A DNA stretch of 64,000 nucleotides. Source: Actinomycetes bacterium (GTDB taxonomy: Bacteria > Actinomycetota > Actinomycetes > Mycobacteriales > Mycobacteriaceae). Of this stretch, positions 51,476 to 58,821 are shown in pieces. The notes beneath the pieces are model-generated. The model had not been told where the DNA came from. It saw nothing but the letters and a program-made list of their open reading frames with translations, and did not search any database. The stretch spans positions 1-64,000 of the forward strand of contig JAEXZY010000034.1 in the NCBI GenBank assembly GCA_023404955.1, written 5' to 3'. Numbering within the stretch: position 1 is the first letter of the stretch; every line of letters begins with the position of its first letter. The translations under genes were made by a program, and so were the position numbers.

Positions 51476-52453
51476 CTAATCACCTACGCGCAGAATCACT
51501 TTGCCCGACACGTCGCCGGACTCGAGGAGCTCGTGGGCGGCCTGTGCCTCCGCGATGGGAAACTCCGCGCCGATCACCGGCCGGACCTGCCCGTCGGCGA
51601 TCATCGGCCACACGTTCTCGAGCACCTGCGTCACGATCTCGGCCTTGCCGGCGGGTCCGTCGACGGGGCGGCCTCGTAGACCGGTGGCGAAGACGCCACC
51701 GCGCTTGGCCAGCAGCTTGCCGATGTTGAGGTCGCCCGTGACCCCGCCCTGCATGCCGATGATCACCAACCGCCCGTCTTTGGCGAGGGCGTCGATGTTG
51801 CGGTCCAGGTAGGCCGCTCCCATGATGTCGAGGATGACGTCGGCGCCGCCCGCCTCGCGGATCATCTCGACGAAGTCGTCGGTGTGGTAGTCGATGGTGA
51901 TCTCGGCGCCCAGTTCAGCGCACAGCTCGCGTTTGTTCGCCGATCCCGCGGTCACGGCGACGCGGCAGCCGAGCGCGCCGGCGACCTGGATGGCGTGGGT
52001 GCCGATACCGCTGGCGCCCCCGTGTACCAACAGGAGTTGGCCGGGCTGCACGCCGGCAGTCATCACGATGTTGGACCAGACGGTGCAGGCGACCTCGGGC
52101 ACTCCGGCGGCGTATTCGATCGGCACGCCGGCGGGAGCCGGCAGCACCTGGCGGGCCGGGACCGCCACGTATTCGGCGTAACCGCCACCTGCCAGCAAAG
52201 CGCAGACCTGTTGCCCGGACGCCCATTCCGTCTCGTCGAGGCCGGTGCCGAGGCCTTCGATCACCCCGGACACCTCGAGACCGATGATGTCGCTGGCGCC
52301 CGGTGGAGGCGGATAGTTTCCGGCGGCCTGCAGCAGGTCGGCCCGGTTGACGCCGGCGGCAGTGACCCGGAGCAGGACCTCGCCGGGGCCGGGGGTCACA
52401 TCGGGGACGGCTTGCCAGGTCAGTCGGCCGGAGTCCGCCACGATAGCCAGCAT
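51476..52453 (-). CDS. NADPH:quinone oxidoreductase, zeta-crystallin/PIG3 type (Rv3777 ortholog)
   Basis: The product is 325 residues (Rv3777: 328). This zinc-independent MDR-superfamily enzyme shows the N-terminal GroES-like domain AAGVNRADLLQAAGNYPPPPGA and the Rossmann motif LLLVHGGASGIGTHAIQVA. It also has the family-specific AVTAGSANKRELCAELGA and DIMGAAYLDRN. It probably reduces quinones or enones in the cytoplasm. It is convergent with the Rv3778c ortholog, and 78 nt separate its start from the divergent marR gene. Confidence 0.93.
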   Translation of the reverse strand: MLAIVADSGRLTWQAVPDVTPGPGEVLLRVTAAGVNRADLLQAAGNYPPPPGASDIIGLEVSGVIEGLGTGLDETEWASGQQVCALLAGGGYAEYVAVPARQVLPAPAGVPIEYAAGVPEVACTVWSNIVMTAGVQPGQLLLVHGGASGIGTHAIQVAGALGCRVAVTAGSANKRELCAELGAEITIDYHTDDFVEMIREAGGADVILDIMGAAYLDRNIDALAKDGRLVIIGMQGGVTGDLNIGKLLAKRGGVFATGLRGRPVDGPAGKAEIVTQVLENVWPMIADGQVRPVIGAEFPIAEAQAAHELLESGDVSGKVILRVGD

Positions 52454-52531
52454 GCGCGCAACGCTACTACGCAGGCGAAACTGCAGTCCTTTTGCCCAGT
52501 GGCAATAGGGCGGGGCCTCTAATATGTGCCC

Positions 52532-53044
52532 ATGGAGGGGATGATCGGGGGGCGTAGCGCGAGCGATACGCCGGGTTTGGACATGTCAGAACAACGTGCG
52601 TGGCAGAACTTCTTGGACGCTGCGCTGCGCTTGTACGCCACGATGAATCGATCGTTGGTGGACAAGCACAAGCTCACTTTGAACGATGTGCGGCTGCTCG
52701 ATTTGCTGGCCGCGTCGCCGGCGGGGGCTGCCCGGATGGGAGATCTGGCCGAGTCGTTGATGTCGCTGCCGAGTCGTGTCACGCGGCAGATCAACCGCCT
52801 GGAGAAGCAGGAGCTGGTGACCCGCGGTGCGAGCCCGGAGGACGGTCGCGGGGTGCTGGCGTTCATCACCCCGCAGGGGCGCGACGCGCTGTCGTCGGCT
52901 CAGCAGACGTATGGGGCGGCGGTCCGTGAGCACTTCGTGGACCGGCTGTCGCGGCCGCAGGTGACGGCGATGGGGGAGAACTGCCGTCGGATCAGCACCG
53001 CGCTGCAGTCGGGGGCGCCGTCGGCCAAGGTGGGCCGCGTCTAG
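52532..53044 (+). CDS. MarR-family transcriptional regulator
   Basis: The product is 170 residues. The winged helix is seen in LTLNDVRLLDLLAAS, ARMGDLAESLMSLPSRVTRQINRLEKQELV, with the wing RGASPEDGRGVLAFITPQGRDAL. The first 20 residues are poorly conserved and translation could begin at GTG 52526 or ATG 52583. Divergence from the quinone oxidoreductase gene suggests that gene as a target, since MarR proteins often control such reductases. The ligand is unknown. Confidence 0.88.
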   Translation: MEGMIGGRSASDTPGLDMSEQRAWQNFLDAALRLYATMNRSLVDKHKLTLNDVRLLDLLAASPAGAARMGDLAESLMSLPSRVTRQINRLEKQELVTRGASPEDGRGVLAFITPQGRDALSSAQQTYGAAVREHFVDRLSRPQVTAMGENCRRISTALQSGAPSAKVGRV

Positions 53045-53054
53045 ACTGACCCGC

Positions 53055-53144
53055 GGTGGCGTGGCAGAGCGGCCTAATGCACTCGCCTTGAAAGCGAGAG
53101 ACGGCTAACACCGTCCGGGGGTTCAAATCCCTCCGCCACCGCCA
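53055..53144 (+). tRNA. tRNA-Ser(UGA)
   Basis: A 90-nt class II tRNA includes an encoded CCA. The acceptor GGTGGCG pairs with CGCCACC, followed by G and CCA. The anticodon loop CTTGAAA gives anticodon TGA, flanked by the CTCGC/GCGAG stem. A long variable arm and GGGTTCAAATCCC T-arm are present. It starts 10 nt after the marR stop. Confidence 0.96.
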
Positions 53145-53163
53145 GGTGCGGATGCTGCGTTCG

Positions 53164-53466
53164 TCAGCAGGGTTGGCCCGGCGGGGTGTAGTACGGAACG
53201 CCTTCGACGGTGTAGCACGGGACCTCCCCGGGCACGTACGGCACCGACGCCGATTCGATGGCGACGCCGGCGGCCACGCCGGTCGCGATGGCCGCACCGG
53301 TGGCGATGTGCGCGATGGGTGCGCCGCAGCCTGCGACACCGACGAAGCGGCCGTGGACGCCGGCGCAGATGTCGGCTGCCGCGCTGGGAGCGAACGCGAC
53401 GGGGGCGACGGCCGCCCCGCCGACGAACAGAGTCGCCGACAGGGCGGCGATCGCGGATCTCTTCAC
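53164..53466 (-). CDS. Small exported hypothetical protein
   Basis: The product is 100 residues from GTG 53466. A Lys-Arg start and hydrophobic region (about residues 5-31) end SAAADI, a signal peptide. The mature protein has Cys at ADICAG, AGCGAP, VPCYTV and a C-terminal PPGQPC, an Ala-rich hydrophobic patch and a Tyr/Pro-rich tail. I recognise no named family. It is 64 nt downstream of the cutinase gene on the same strand and 3' of tRNA-Ser(UGA). Confidence 0.7.
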   Translation of the reverse strand: MKRSAIAALSATLFVGGAAVAPVAFAPSAAADICAGVHGRFVGVAGCGAPIAHIATGAAIATGVAAGVAIESASVPYVPGEVPCYTVEGVPYYTPPGQPC

Positions 53467-53530
53467 CCGCAAATCGTAGCCAGAGCTGGGCAGACCTGCG
53501 GGAGAACTCGCAGGTACCCGGTCGGAAGCG

Positions 53531-54190
53531 CTACACCCGACCGGCGACGAACGCTGCCGCCTGGTCGACCATGCCGTTCTGGACGTAGGCGTAGTGCCCC
53601 GTGTTGGTGGAGGGTCCCGCGTCGCAGTACTGGTCGCCGGCGGCGCATTGGTCGATGGTCCGGCTGCCATAAACCGGGCTCTTGTCGGTGAGCGGGCCGC
53701 CGCCGTTCATCGTGCGCATCGGGTTGCCGAAGACCGCGAGCGCCGCGACGTGCGGCTCGTCTTCGGCGGGGATGGGCATCGGGGTGAACACGCCCACGCG
53801 TTGGCCGATCGCCAGGACATCGACGACACCAGCGCCCTGCGAGTAGCCACCCAGGACGATGCGGGTGTTGGGACAGTTGGCGGCGGTGGCGTGCACGCGG
53901 GCGAGTGCGTCGGTCCCGCCTGCGCGCACCGAGGAGTACAGGTCCCAGCTTGCGGGATAGTTCACCGCGTAGGTCGACACGGACTTGGCGCCCACCTTGC
54001 TGCGCACCGAGTTGATGAACGCGGTGCCCAGCCACCCCACGCCGGCAGGCTCGGTCGTGCCCCGGGCGAATATCACTTCGACATCACTGCAACCCTGTGC
54101 TGTGGCTGCGGGTGTGCCGATTCCGCTCACCATGGACGCGCATACTGCTGCGGCAGAGGACAAGACACTCACTACGGATCGTTTCGTCAT
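53531..54190 (-). CDS. Cutinase-family secreted esterase (Culp)
   Basis: The product is 219 residues. The signal peptide (residues 1 to about 32) is followed by the mature QGCSDVEVIFARGTTEPAGVGWLG. The catalytic Ser is in VLGGYSQGAGV. The Asp/His part falls within CAAGDQYCDAGPSTNTGHYAYV, with paired Cys. All the cutinase marks are present. It is probably an extracytoplasmic esterase or lipase acting on lipids or host polymers. The ATG at 54190 has AGGA about 7 nt upstream; an ATG at 54220 is an alternative. The divergent region toward the MFS gene has two inverted repeats. Confidence 0.92.
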   Translation of the reverse strand: MTKRSVVSVLSSAAAVCASMVSGIGTPAATAQGCSDVEVIFARGTTEPAGVGWLGTAFINSVRSKVGAKSVSTYAVNYPASWDLYSSVRAGGTDALARVHATAANCPNTRIVLGGYSQGAGVVDVLAIGQRVGVFTPMPIPAEDEPHVAALAVFGNPMRTMNGGGPLTDKSPVYGSRTIDQCAAGDQYCDAGPSTNTGHYAYVQNGMVDQAAAFVAGRV

Positions 54191-54243
54191 GCTGCTTCCT
54201 GTTGCACGAAGCAAAGTCATTGAAACGTCATCAGCAACTTTGT

Positions 54244-54260
54244 TTGCCACCGAGTGGCAA
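54244..54260. promoter_or_regulatory. Perfect inverted repeat upstream of cutinase gene
   Basis: TTGCCACCGAGTGGCAA has 7-bp arms and a 3-bp centre, 54 nt upstream of the cutinase start. It may be an operator for the cutinase or the divergent MFS gene. No regulator gene is adjacent. Confidence 0.55.
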
Positions 54261-54281
54261 GTTGTTGGTATATCCCCTGAT

Positions 54282-54303
54282 CGGTGGACATCGCAATCCA
54301 CCG
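54282..54303. promoter_or_regulatory. Second inverted repeat in the cutinase/MFS divergent region
   Basis: CGGTGGA and TCCACCG form 7-bp arms separated by 8 bp, 58 nt before the MFS start. The spacing suits a dimeric regulator, and the site is distinct in sequence from the 54244-54260 repeat. Confidence 0.5.
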
Positions 54304-54360
54304 GGTCATTCCACCCAATAGCGGATGTGAATATCCGGCAAAGCCGTCAATATCGACCAC

Positions 54361-55665
54361 ATGACGATGGAAACGGCCCCCACGGCCGCGACAGGCCAGA
54401 CGCCCACCCAACCGCTGTGGCGGATCGCGCTGTCCAGCTACGTGGGCTCGGCCATCGAGTTCTACGACTTCTTCATCTACGGCACCGCCGCTGCGCTGGT
54501 GTTCCCGACGGTGTTCTTCCCCGAGTTGTCCCCGATCATGGCGACGACCGCCTCGCTGGGCGCGTTCGCGGCCGCGTTCCTGGCCCGTCCGGTGGGGGCG
54601 GCGGTGTTCGGCCACTTCGGCGACCGCATCAGCCGCAAGCAGACGCTGGTCGTGACGCTGCTGCTGATGGGCGTCGCGACCGTCGGCGTCGGCCTCATCC
54701 CGAGCACAGCAACCATCGGAGTCGCGGCACCGCTGTTGCTGCTGGCTCTGCGACTGATCCAGGGCTTCGCCGTGGGAGGCGAATGGGCGGGGGCCGTCCT
54801 GCTCAGCGCCGAGAACTCACCGCAGGACCGGCGCGGGTTCTTCGGCATGTTCACTCAACTCGGCCTGGGCACCGCGCTGGTGCTGGCCAACCTCGTGTTC
54901 TGGGTGGTGCAGGCGATCTTCGGAGAGGATCCCGGTTCGGCGTTCTTCGGCTGGGCGTGGCGAATCCCGTTCTTGCTCAGCGGGATTCTGATCCTCGTGG
55001 CGCTCTATATCCGCATGCACGTCAAGGATTCCCCGGCGCTCGAGAAGGACGCCGGACACCAGGGCGCTCCGCTGGTGGCGCTGTTCCGCCGGCAGGGCCG
55101 GCAGGTGCTGCTGGCCGCCGGTGTCGCGGTGTGCGCTCCCATGTTGGTGTTCCAGGCGGGCACGTTCTTCGTCCACTACGCCGCCGATCGGCTCGACTTC
55201 TCCTACGACCTGGTGTTGTTGACCGGCGTGATCGGCGGCCTGTGCGCGGTGGGCTTTGCCGCGGTATCGGCCATTCTCAGCGACACCTACGGCAGACGCC
55301 GTGTCGTCTCGTGGGGATTCGCTCTGACGGCACCGTGGGCGTTCGCGGTGTTCCCGTTGATCGAAACCGGCGACAAGATGATGTTCGGCGTGACGATCGT
55401 TGTCACGTACTGCCTGATCGGCTGGTGCATGGGACCGCTCGCCGCGCTGCTGCCCGAGATCTTCGCCCCCGAGTACCGCTACACCGGGGCCGCGCTGTCA
55501 CACACGCTGGGCGCGATCGTCGGCGGCGCGCTGCCGCCGGTGGTGTCGCCGATGCTGCTGGCGTCCTTCGGCGGATGGGCCGTGTCGGTGATGATGGGCG
55601 CGCTGGGCCTGGTCAGCCTGGCGTGTGTGCTGGCGCTGCCGGAGACGGCGGGACGCAAGATCTAG
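54361..55665 (+). CDS. MHS-type MFS metabolite:H+ symporter
   Basis: The product is 434 residues with 12 predicted helices. The family start SSYVGSAIEFYDFFIYG, the loop 2-3 motif GHFGDRISRKQTLVV, and RLIQGFAVGGEWAGAVLL are typical of the metabolite:H+ symporter group (ProP/ShiA/KgtP relatives). The substrate, an organic acid or osmolyte, cannot be told from sequence. An alternative ATG at 54367 exists, and neither start has an evident ribosome binding site, so a leaderless or short-leader mRNA is possible. It is convergent with echA21. Confidence 0.9.
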   Translation: MTMETAPTAATGQTPTQPLWRIALSSYVGSAIEFYDFFIYGTAAALVFPTVFFPELSPIMATTASLGAFAAAFLARPVGAAVFGHFGDRISRKQTLVVTLLLMGVATVGVGLIPSTATIGVAAPLLLLALRLIQGFAVGGEWAGAVLLSAENSPQDRRGFFGMFTQLGLGTALVLANLVFWVVQAIFGEDPGSAFFGWAWRIPFLLSGILILVALYIRMHVKDSPALEKDAGHQGAPLVALFRRQGRQVLLAAGVAVCAPMLVFQAGTFFVHYAADRLDFSYDLVLLTGVIGGLCAVGFAAVSAILSDTYGRRRVVSWGFALTAPWAFAVFPLIETGDKMMFGVTIVVTYCLIGWCMGPLAALLPEIFAPEYRYTGAALSHTLGAIVGGALPPVVSPMLLASFGGWAVSVMMGALGLVSLACVLALPETAGRKI

Positions 55666-55668
55666 CCC

Positions 55669-56493
55669 TCACTCGCCGGTGAAGTTCGGCGGGCGTTTGC
55701 CGAACATCGCTGTGATGCCCTCGGTGAGGTCCTTCGACGGTAGGAACGCCGAGTTCCACGCCGCCACGTAGCGCAGGCTCGCGGACACCGCTGCGGTGCG
55801 CTGCTCGTCGAGCACGTCCTTGACGCCGGCGACGGTCAGGGGCGGGTTCGCGGCGATCTCGGCCGCGGTAGCCCGCGCCGCGGCCAGCGACGCGTCGGCA
55901 TCGGGATACACGTCGTTGACCAGACCGATCTTTTCGGCCCGCGCGGCGTCGATGTCCTTGCCCGTCAACGCCAATTCCCGCAGATGTCCGTCGGACAGGA
56001 TCAGCGGCAGCCGGGCGAGCGAGCCGACGTCGGCGACCATCGCGAGCTTGACTTCACGCACCGAGAACTTCGCATCGGCACTCGCATACCGGATGTCGAC
56101 CGCCGAGATCAGGTCGACCCCGCCGCCGATGCACCAGCCGTGCACCGACGCGATCACCGGCGTGCGGCAGTCGGCCACCGCGGTGATCGAATGCTGCATC
56201 GTCTTCAAGCGGGCGTGGAACTCGGCACGCGGTTTGGCCAGCGCGCCGTCGGCCAGCATCGGCGTGAGCGTGTCGCCCATCGCTGCCAGGTCGAGGCCGT
56301 AGCTGAAGTTCCTGCCGGAGCCCGTCAGGATGATCGCGCGCACCTCGGGGTCGGCGTCCAATTCGGCGAACACCTGGGGGAGCTCCGCCCAGAACGCCGG
56401 ACCCATCGCGTTGCCCTTGCCCGGGCCGGTCAACGTGACCTGTGCGACGCGGTCGGCGATCTCGACCGTCAGTGACTCGTAGCTGCTACCCAT
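55669..56493 (-). CDS. echA21: Enoyl-CoA hydratase/isomerase EchA21-like
   Basis: The product is 274 residues, matching the recalled length of Rv3774 (echA21). Crotonase-fold motifs: SGRNFSYGLDLAAMG (first oxyanion-hole segment), ASVHGWCIGGGVDLISAVDIRYAS (second), and FSVREVKLAMVADVGSLARLP. The Asp in ADVGSL suggests a delta3,5-delta2,4-dienoyl-CoA isomerase-type chemistry rather than simple hydratase, but this is inference. The position between a transporter and the aminotransferase cluster agrees with the Rv3772-Rv3777 region. Confidence 0.85.
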   Translation of the reverse strand: MGSSYESLTVEIADRVAQVTLTGPGKGNAMGPAFWAELPQVFAELDADPEVRAIILTGSGRNFSYGLDLAAMGDTLTPMLADGALAKPRAEFHARLKTMQHSITAVADCRTPVIASVHGWCIGGGVDLISAVDIRYASADAKFSVREVKLAMVADVGSLARLPLILSDGHLRELALTGKDIDAARAEKIGLVNDVYPDADASLAAARATAAEIAANPPLTVAGVKDVLDEQRTAAVSASLRYVAAWNSAFLPSKDLTEGITAMFGKRPPNFTGE

Positions 56494-56531
56494 GGACCAA
56501 GAGGCTAGCCGCCGCAGCGCGGCGTGAAACA

Positions 56532-56978
56532 TCAGCCCATCAGGACGTCGGCGACCTTCGCGCTCGGCAGGAACTGGCACGCGGCGTCGGCGAGGAGCTG
56601 ACCCACCGTCTCGCCGTTGGCGCCGATCGGGTTGTTGCCCTGGGCGAGGATCTCCTTCACCACTGCGAGCCGGGTCGCCTCGTCGAGCTTCGAGTACTCC
56701 TCGCACGACATGCTGGTGGCGTTCGGCGGCGGCGGCACCTCAGGCACGTTCGACCCGCGAGTCGGCAGCGGCAGATTCGGGATCGTGATCTCGGGCAGCC
56801 CGGGGATGCTCGGCAGCCCGGGAACGCTCGGCGCGCTGCGCTCGGTGGTCAGCGGCGGGCCGGGTTCGGTGGTCTGCGCCACGGCACCTTCAGTGCTGCG
56901 CGAGCACGCCGTCGTCGCCCCGAGCACGATCGCCAGCCCGACCATGGCGGTCGTCGTCACTCGCGCGCGCGTCCTCAT
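56532..56978 (-). CDS. Exported lipoprotein-like protein, unknown function
   Basis: The product is about 148 residues. The N-terminal signal region ends VLGATTACSR, an imperfect lipobox (Cys preceded by TTA). A Pro-rich central section (PGLPSIPGLPEITIPNLPLP) is followed by a C-terminal helical domain with MSCEEYSKLDEATRLAVVKEI and DAACQFLP, containing two Cys. It resembles small mycobacterial lipoproteins of unknown role. A GTG three codons upstream (56987) is an alternative start. Confidence 0.7.
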   Translation of the reverse strand: MRTRARVTTTAMVGLAIVLGATTACSRSTEGAVAQTTEPGPPLTTERSAPSVPGLPSIPGLPEITIPNLPLPTRGSNVPEVPPPPNATSMSCEEYSKLDEATRLAVVKEILAQGNNPIGANGETVGQLLADAACQFLPSAKVADVLMG

Positions 56979-56996
56979 GGTCGCCACGATAGGGGG

Positions 56997-57470
56997 CTAG
57001 GTCCGCTCGAGATAGAAATACAGGTGACGCGGCGTGCCGGAGCTGGTGTCCATGGCGCCCTTGCCGTTCATGATGCCGATCACGGCGTTGTCGTCGACGA
57101 CCTTGAAGTGGTCGTGCACCGGCTTGCCGTCGTAGACCATCGACGCGACGGTCTCCCCGCGGAACTCCTCCATCCACAGGCTGGCTTCGCCGTTCATCGC
57201 CTCGGTGTTCGAGAACTTGGCGCCGTCGGCGTCCAGGCACACCAGCGGCTTGGCGTCGGCAGCGGAGTGGAACGTCTTGCCGAACCAGTTGAGCCGTTTC
57301 ATGAAGCCGTTGGCTTTGTGCCCGGTGTCGAACTCGCCGCCCTTCCATTCGCCGAGCATGAACTCGATGGTGGCGGGCGCCAGCGTCGCCCAGAACGCGT
57401 CCAGTTCGGCGTCGTCGATCCGGTCGGTGCGCGCAGTCAGCTCGAGGAAGGTCTTACGGGAGTCGGTCAT
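56997..57470 (-). CDS. DUF4334-domain protein
   Basis: The product is 157 residues. The N-terminal half has an LxPxxxxFMLGEWKGGEFDTGH pattern (GXWXG-type motif). The C-terminal half has WFGKTFHSAADAKPLVC and EASLWMEEFRGETVASMVYDGKPVHDHFKVVD, typical of DUF4334 proteins. No catalytic residues can be named. It starts 4 nt inside the aminotransferase gene (shared ATGA), so it is translationally coupled to it. Together they form a two-gene unit. Confidence 0.8.
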   Translation of the reverse strand: MTDSRKTFLELTARTDRIDDAELDAFWATLAPATIEFMLGEWKGGEFDTGHKANGFMKRLNWFGKTFHSAADAKPLVCLDADGAKFSNTEAMNGEASLWMEEFRGETVASMVYDGKPVHDHFKVVDDNAVIGIMNGKGAMDTSSGTPRHLYFYLERT

Positions 57471-58522
57471 GGGCGTCCTGTCCAGGTGCGGGCGAAATCG
57501 AGGAAGGCGTCGTTCTCATGCGGGGCCGCCACGGTGACCCGCACGCCGTCGTCACCGTAGGGCCGCACGATGATGCGGCTGTTGGCGGCGTCGGCGGCGA
57601 ACTGCTGCGCGCGCCCCGTCAGCGGCAGCCACACGAAGTTGGCCTGCGATGGCGGCAGCTCGTACCCGGCGTCGCGCAGAGCGGCCGACACACGGGCGCG
57701 CTCGGCGACGACGGCGTCGGTGCGCTCGAGCAGTTCGTCGGCGGCGTCCAGCGACGCGATGGCGGCGGCCTGCGAGACAGTCGTGGCGGTGAAGGGGACG
57801 TAGACCTTCGACAGTGCGCTGACGATGTCGGGGTCGGCGACGGCGTATCCGACGCGCAGGCCAGCCAGGCCGTACGCCTTCGAGAACGTCCGCAGCACGA
57901 CGACGTTGGAGTGCGCGCGGACCAGACCGAAGCTGTCGGGCACCAGGTCGTCGCGGATGTATTCGATGTAGGCCTCGTCGAGCACCACCATGATGTGCGG
58001 CGGGACGGCCTCGACGAACGCGGCCAGCCTGTCGGGGTCGACGACCGTGCTGGTCGGGTTGTTCGGATTGCAGACGAAGATCAGCCGGGTGCGATCGGTG
58101 ATCGCGGCGAGCATGGCGTCGAGGTCGAAGGTGTGGTCTGTCAGCGGCACCTGGACTGGGGTGGCGCCGGCGGTGCGGACCTGCAGCGGGTAGATCTCGA
58201 AGCTGCGCCATCCGAACAGAACCTCGTCACCGACGGTCGAGGTGATCTGGATCAGCTGCTGGCACAGACTCACCGACCCGCAGCCCACGGAGATGTGCTC
58301 GGGTGCGACGTTCACGTGCTTGGCGAGGCGCTCTTTGAGCTCGACGTATCCGTTGTCGGGATAGCGGTTGATGCCGTCCATCGCCTTCTCTACCGCAGCG
58401 CGCACGCTGGGCAGGGGTCCGTGCACGGTTTCGTTGCTGGCGATCTTGATGGCGCCCGGCACGGTCTTGCCCGGGGTGTAGGCGGGCAGATCGGCGAGTT
58501 CGGGACGCAGACGGGCGGGCAC
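57467..58522 (-). CDS. pat: Aromatic amino acid / histidinol-phosphate-type aminotransferase (Rv3772 ortholog)
   Basis: The product is 351 residues (Rv3772: 353). This PLP fold-type I enzyme has the cofactor Lys in LRTFSKAYGLAGLRVGY, ICNPNNPTS-like FVCNPNNPTSTV, and VVLDEAYIEY. The N-terminus KIASNETVHGP matches the HisC/Pat group. In M. tuberculosis this product is annotated HisC2 but reported to act on phenylalanine, so an aromatic aminotransferase role is favoured. GTG start at 58522. It lies upstream of two tRNA genes on the other strand. Confidence 0.88.
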   Translation of the reverse strand: MPARLRPELADLPAYTPGKTVPGAIKIASNETVHGPLPSVRAAVEKAMDGINRYPDNGYVELKERLAKHVNVAPEHISVGCGSVSLCQQLIQITSTVGDEVLFGWRSFEIYPLQVRTAGATPVQVPLTDHTFDLDAMLAAITDRTRLIFVCNPNNPTSTVVDPDRLAAFVEAVPPHIMVVLDEAYIEYIRDDLVPDSFGLVRAHSNVVVLRTFSKAYGLAGLRVGYAVADPDIVSALSKVYVPFTATTVSQAAAIASLDAADELLERTDAVVAERARVSAALRDAGYELPPSQANFVWLPLTGRAQQFAADAANSRIIVRPYGDDGVRVTVAAPHENDAFLDFARTWTGRP

Positions 58523-58553
58523 CGAACCAGTTTAGGGGTGGGGTCGATCTGCT

Positions 58554-58583
58554 TTGCTTCCCGCGGCAGGGCCTGTGTACTCT
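58554..58583 (+). promoter_or_regulatory. Probable promoter of the tRNA-Ser(GCU)/tRNA-Arg unit
   Basis: TTGCTT (58554-58559) and TACTCT (58578-58583) are spaced by 18 bp, with a TG one base before the -10 hexamer. This is a SigA-like promoter whose start would fall about 15 nt before tRNA-Ser(GCU). Confidence 0.6.
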
Positions 58584-58605
58584 CTTGCTTCGGCGGTCAA
58601 CGTCA

Positions 58606-58697
58606 GGAGGCGTGCCAGAGCGGCCGAATGGGACTCACTGCTAATGAGTTGCCCGCCTTAAAGCGGGCCGGAGGTTCAAATCCTCTCGCCTCCGCCA
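58606..58697 (+). tRNA. tRNA-Ser(GCU)
   Basis: A 92-nt class II tRNA includes an encoded CCA. Acceptor GGAGGCG pairs with CGCCTCC plus G-CCA. The anticodon loop ACTGCTAATGA contains GCT. A long variable arm with CCGCCTTAAAGCGG and the GGTTCAAATCC T-loop are present. Confidence 0.95.
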
Positions 58698-58720
58698 ACA
58701 ACTGAACATGCACCACCCGA

Positions 58721-58793
58721 GCGCCCGTAGCTCAACGGATAGAGCATCTGACTACGGATCAGAAGGTTAGGGGTTCGAATCCCTTCGGGCGCA
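58721..58793 (+). tRNA. tRNA-Arg(ACG)
   Basis: A 73-nt tRNA without encoded CCA. Acceptor GCGCCCG pairs with CGGGCGC, discriminator A. The anticodon loop CTACGGA gives ACG, flanked by CTGA/TCAG. The T-arm GGGGTTCGAATCCC is canonical. It lies 23 nt after tRNA-Ser(GCU), so it is probably co-transcribed, and a T-rich tract follows it. Confidence 0.96.
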
Positions 58794-58821
58794 CTTTTCT
58801 CTCATCGACGCCGGCGACCGC

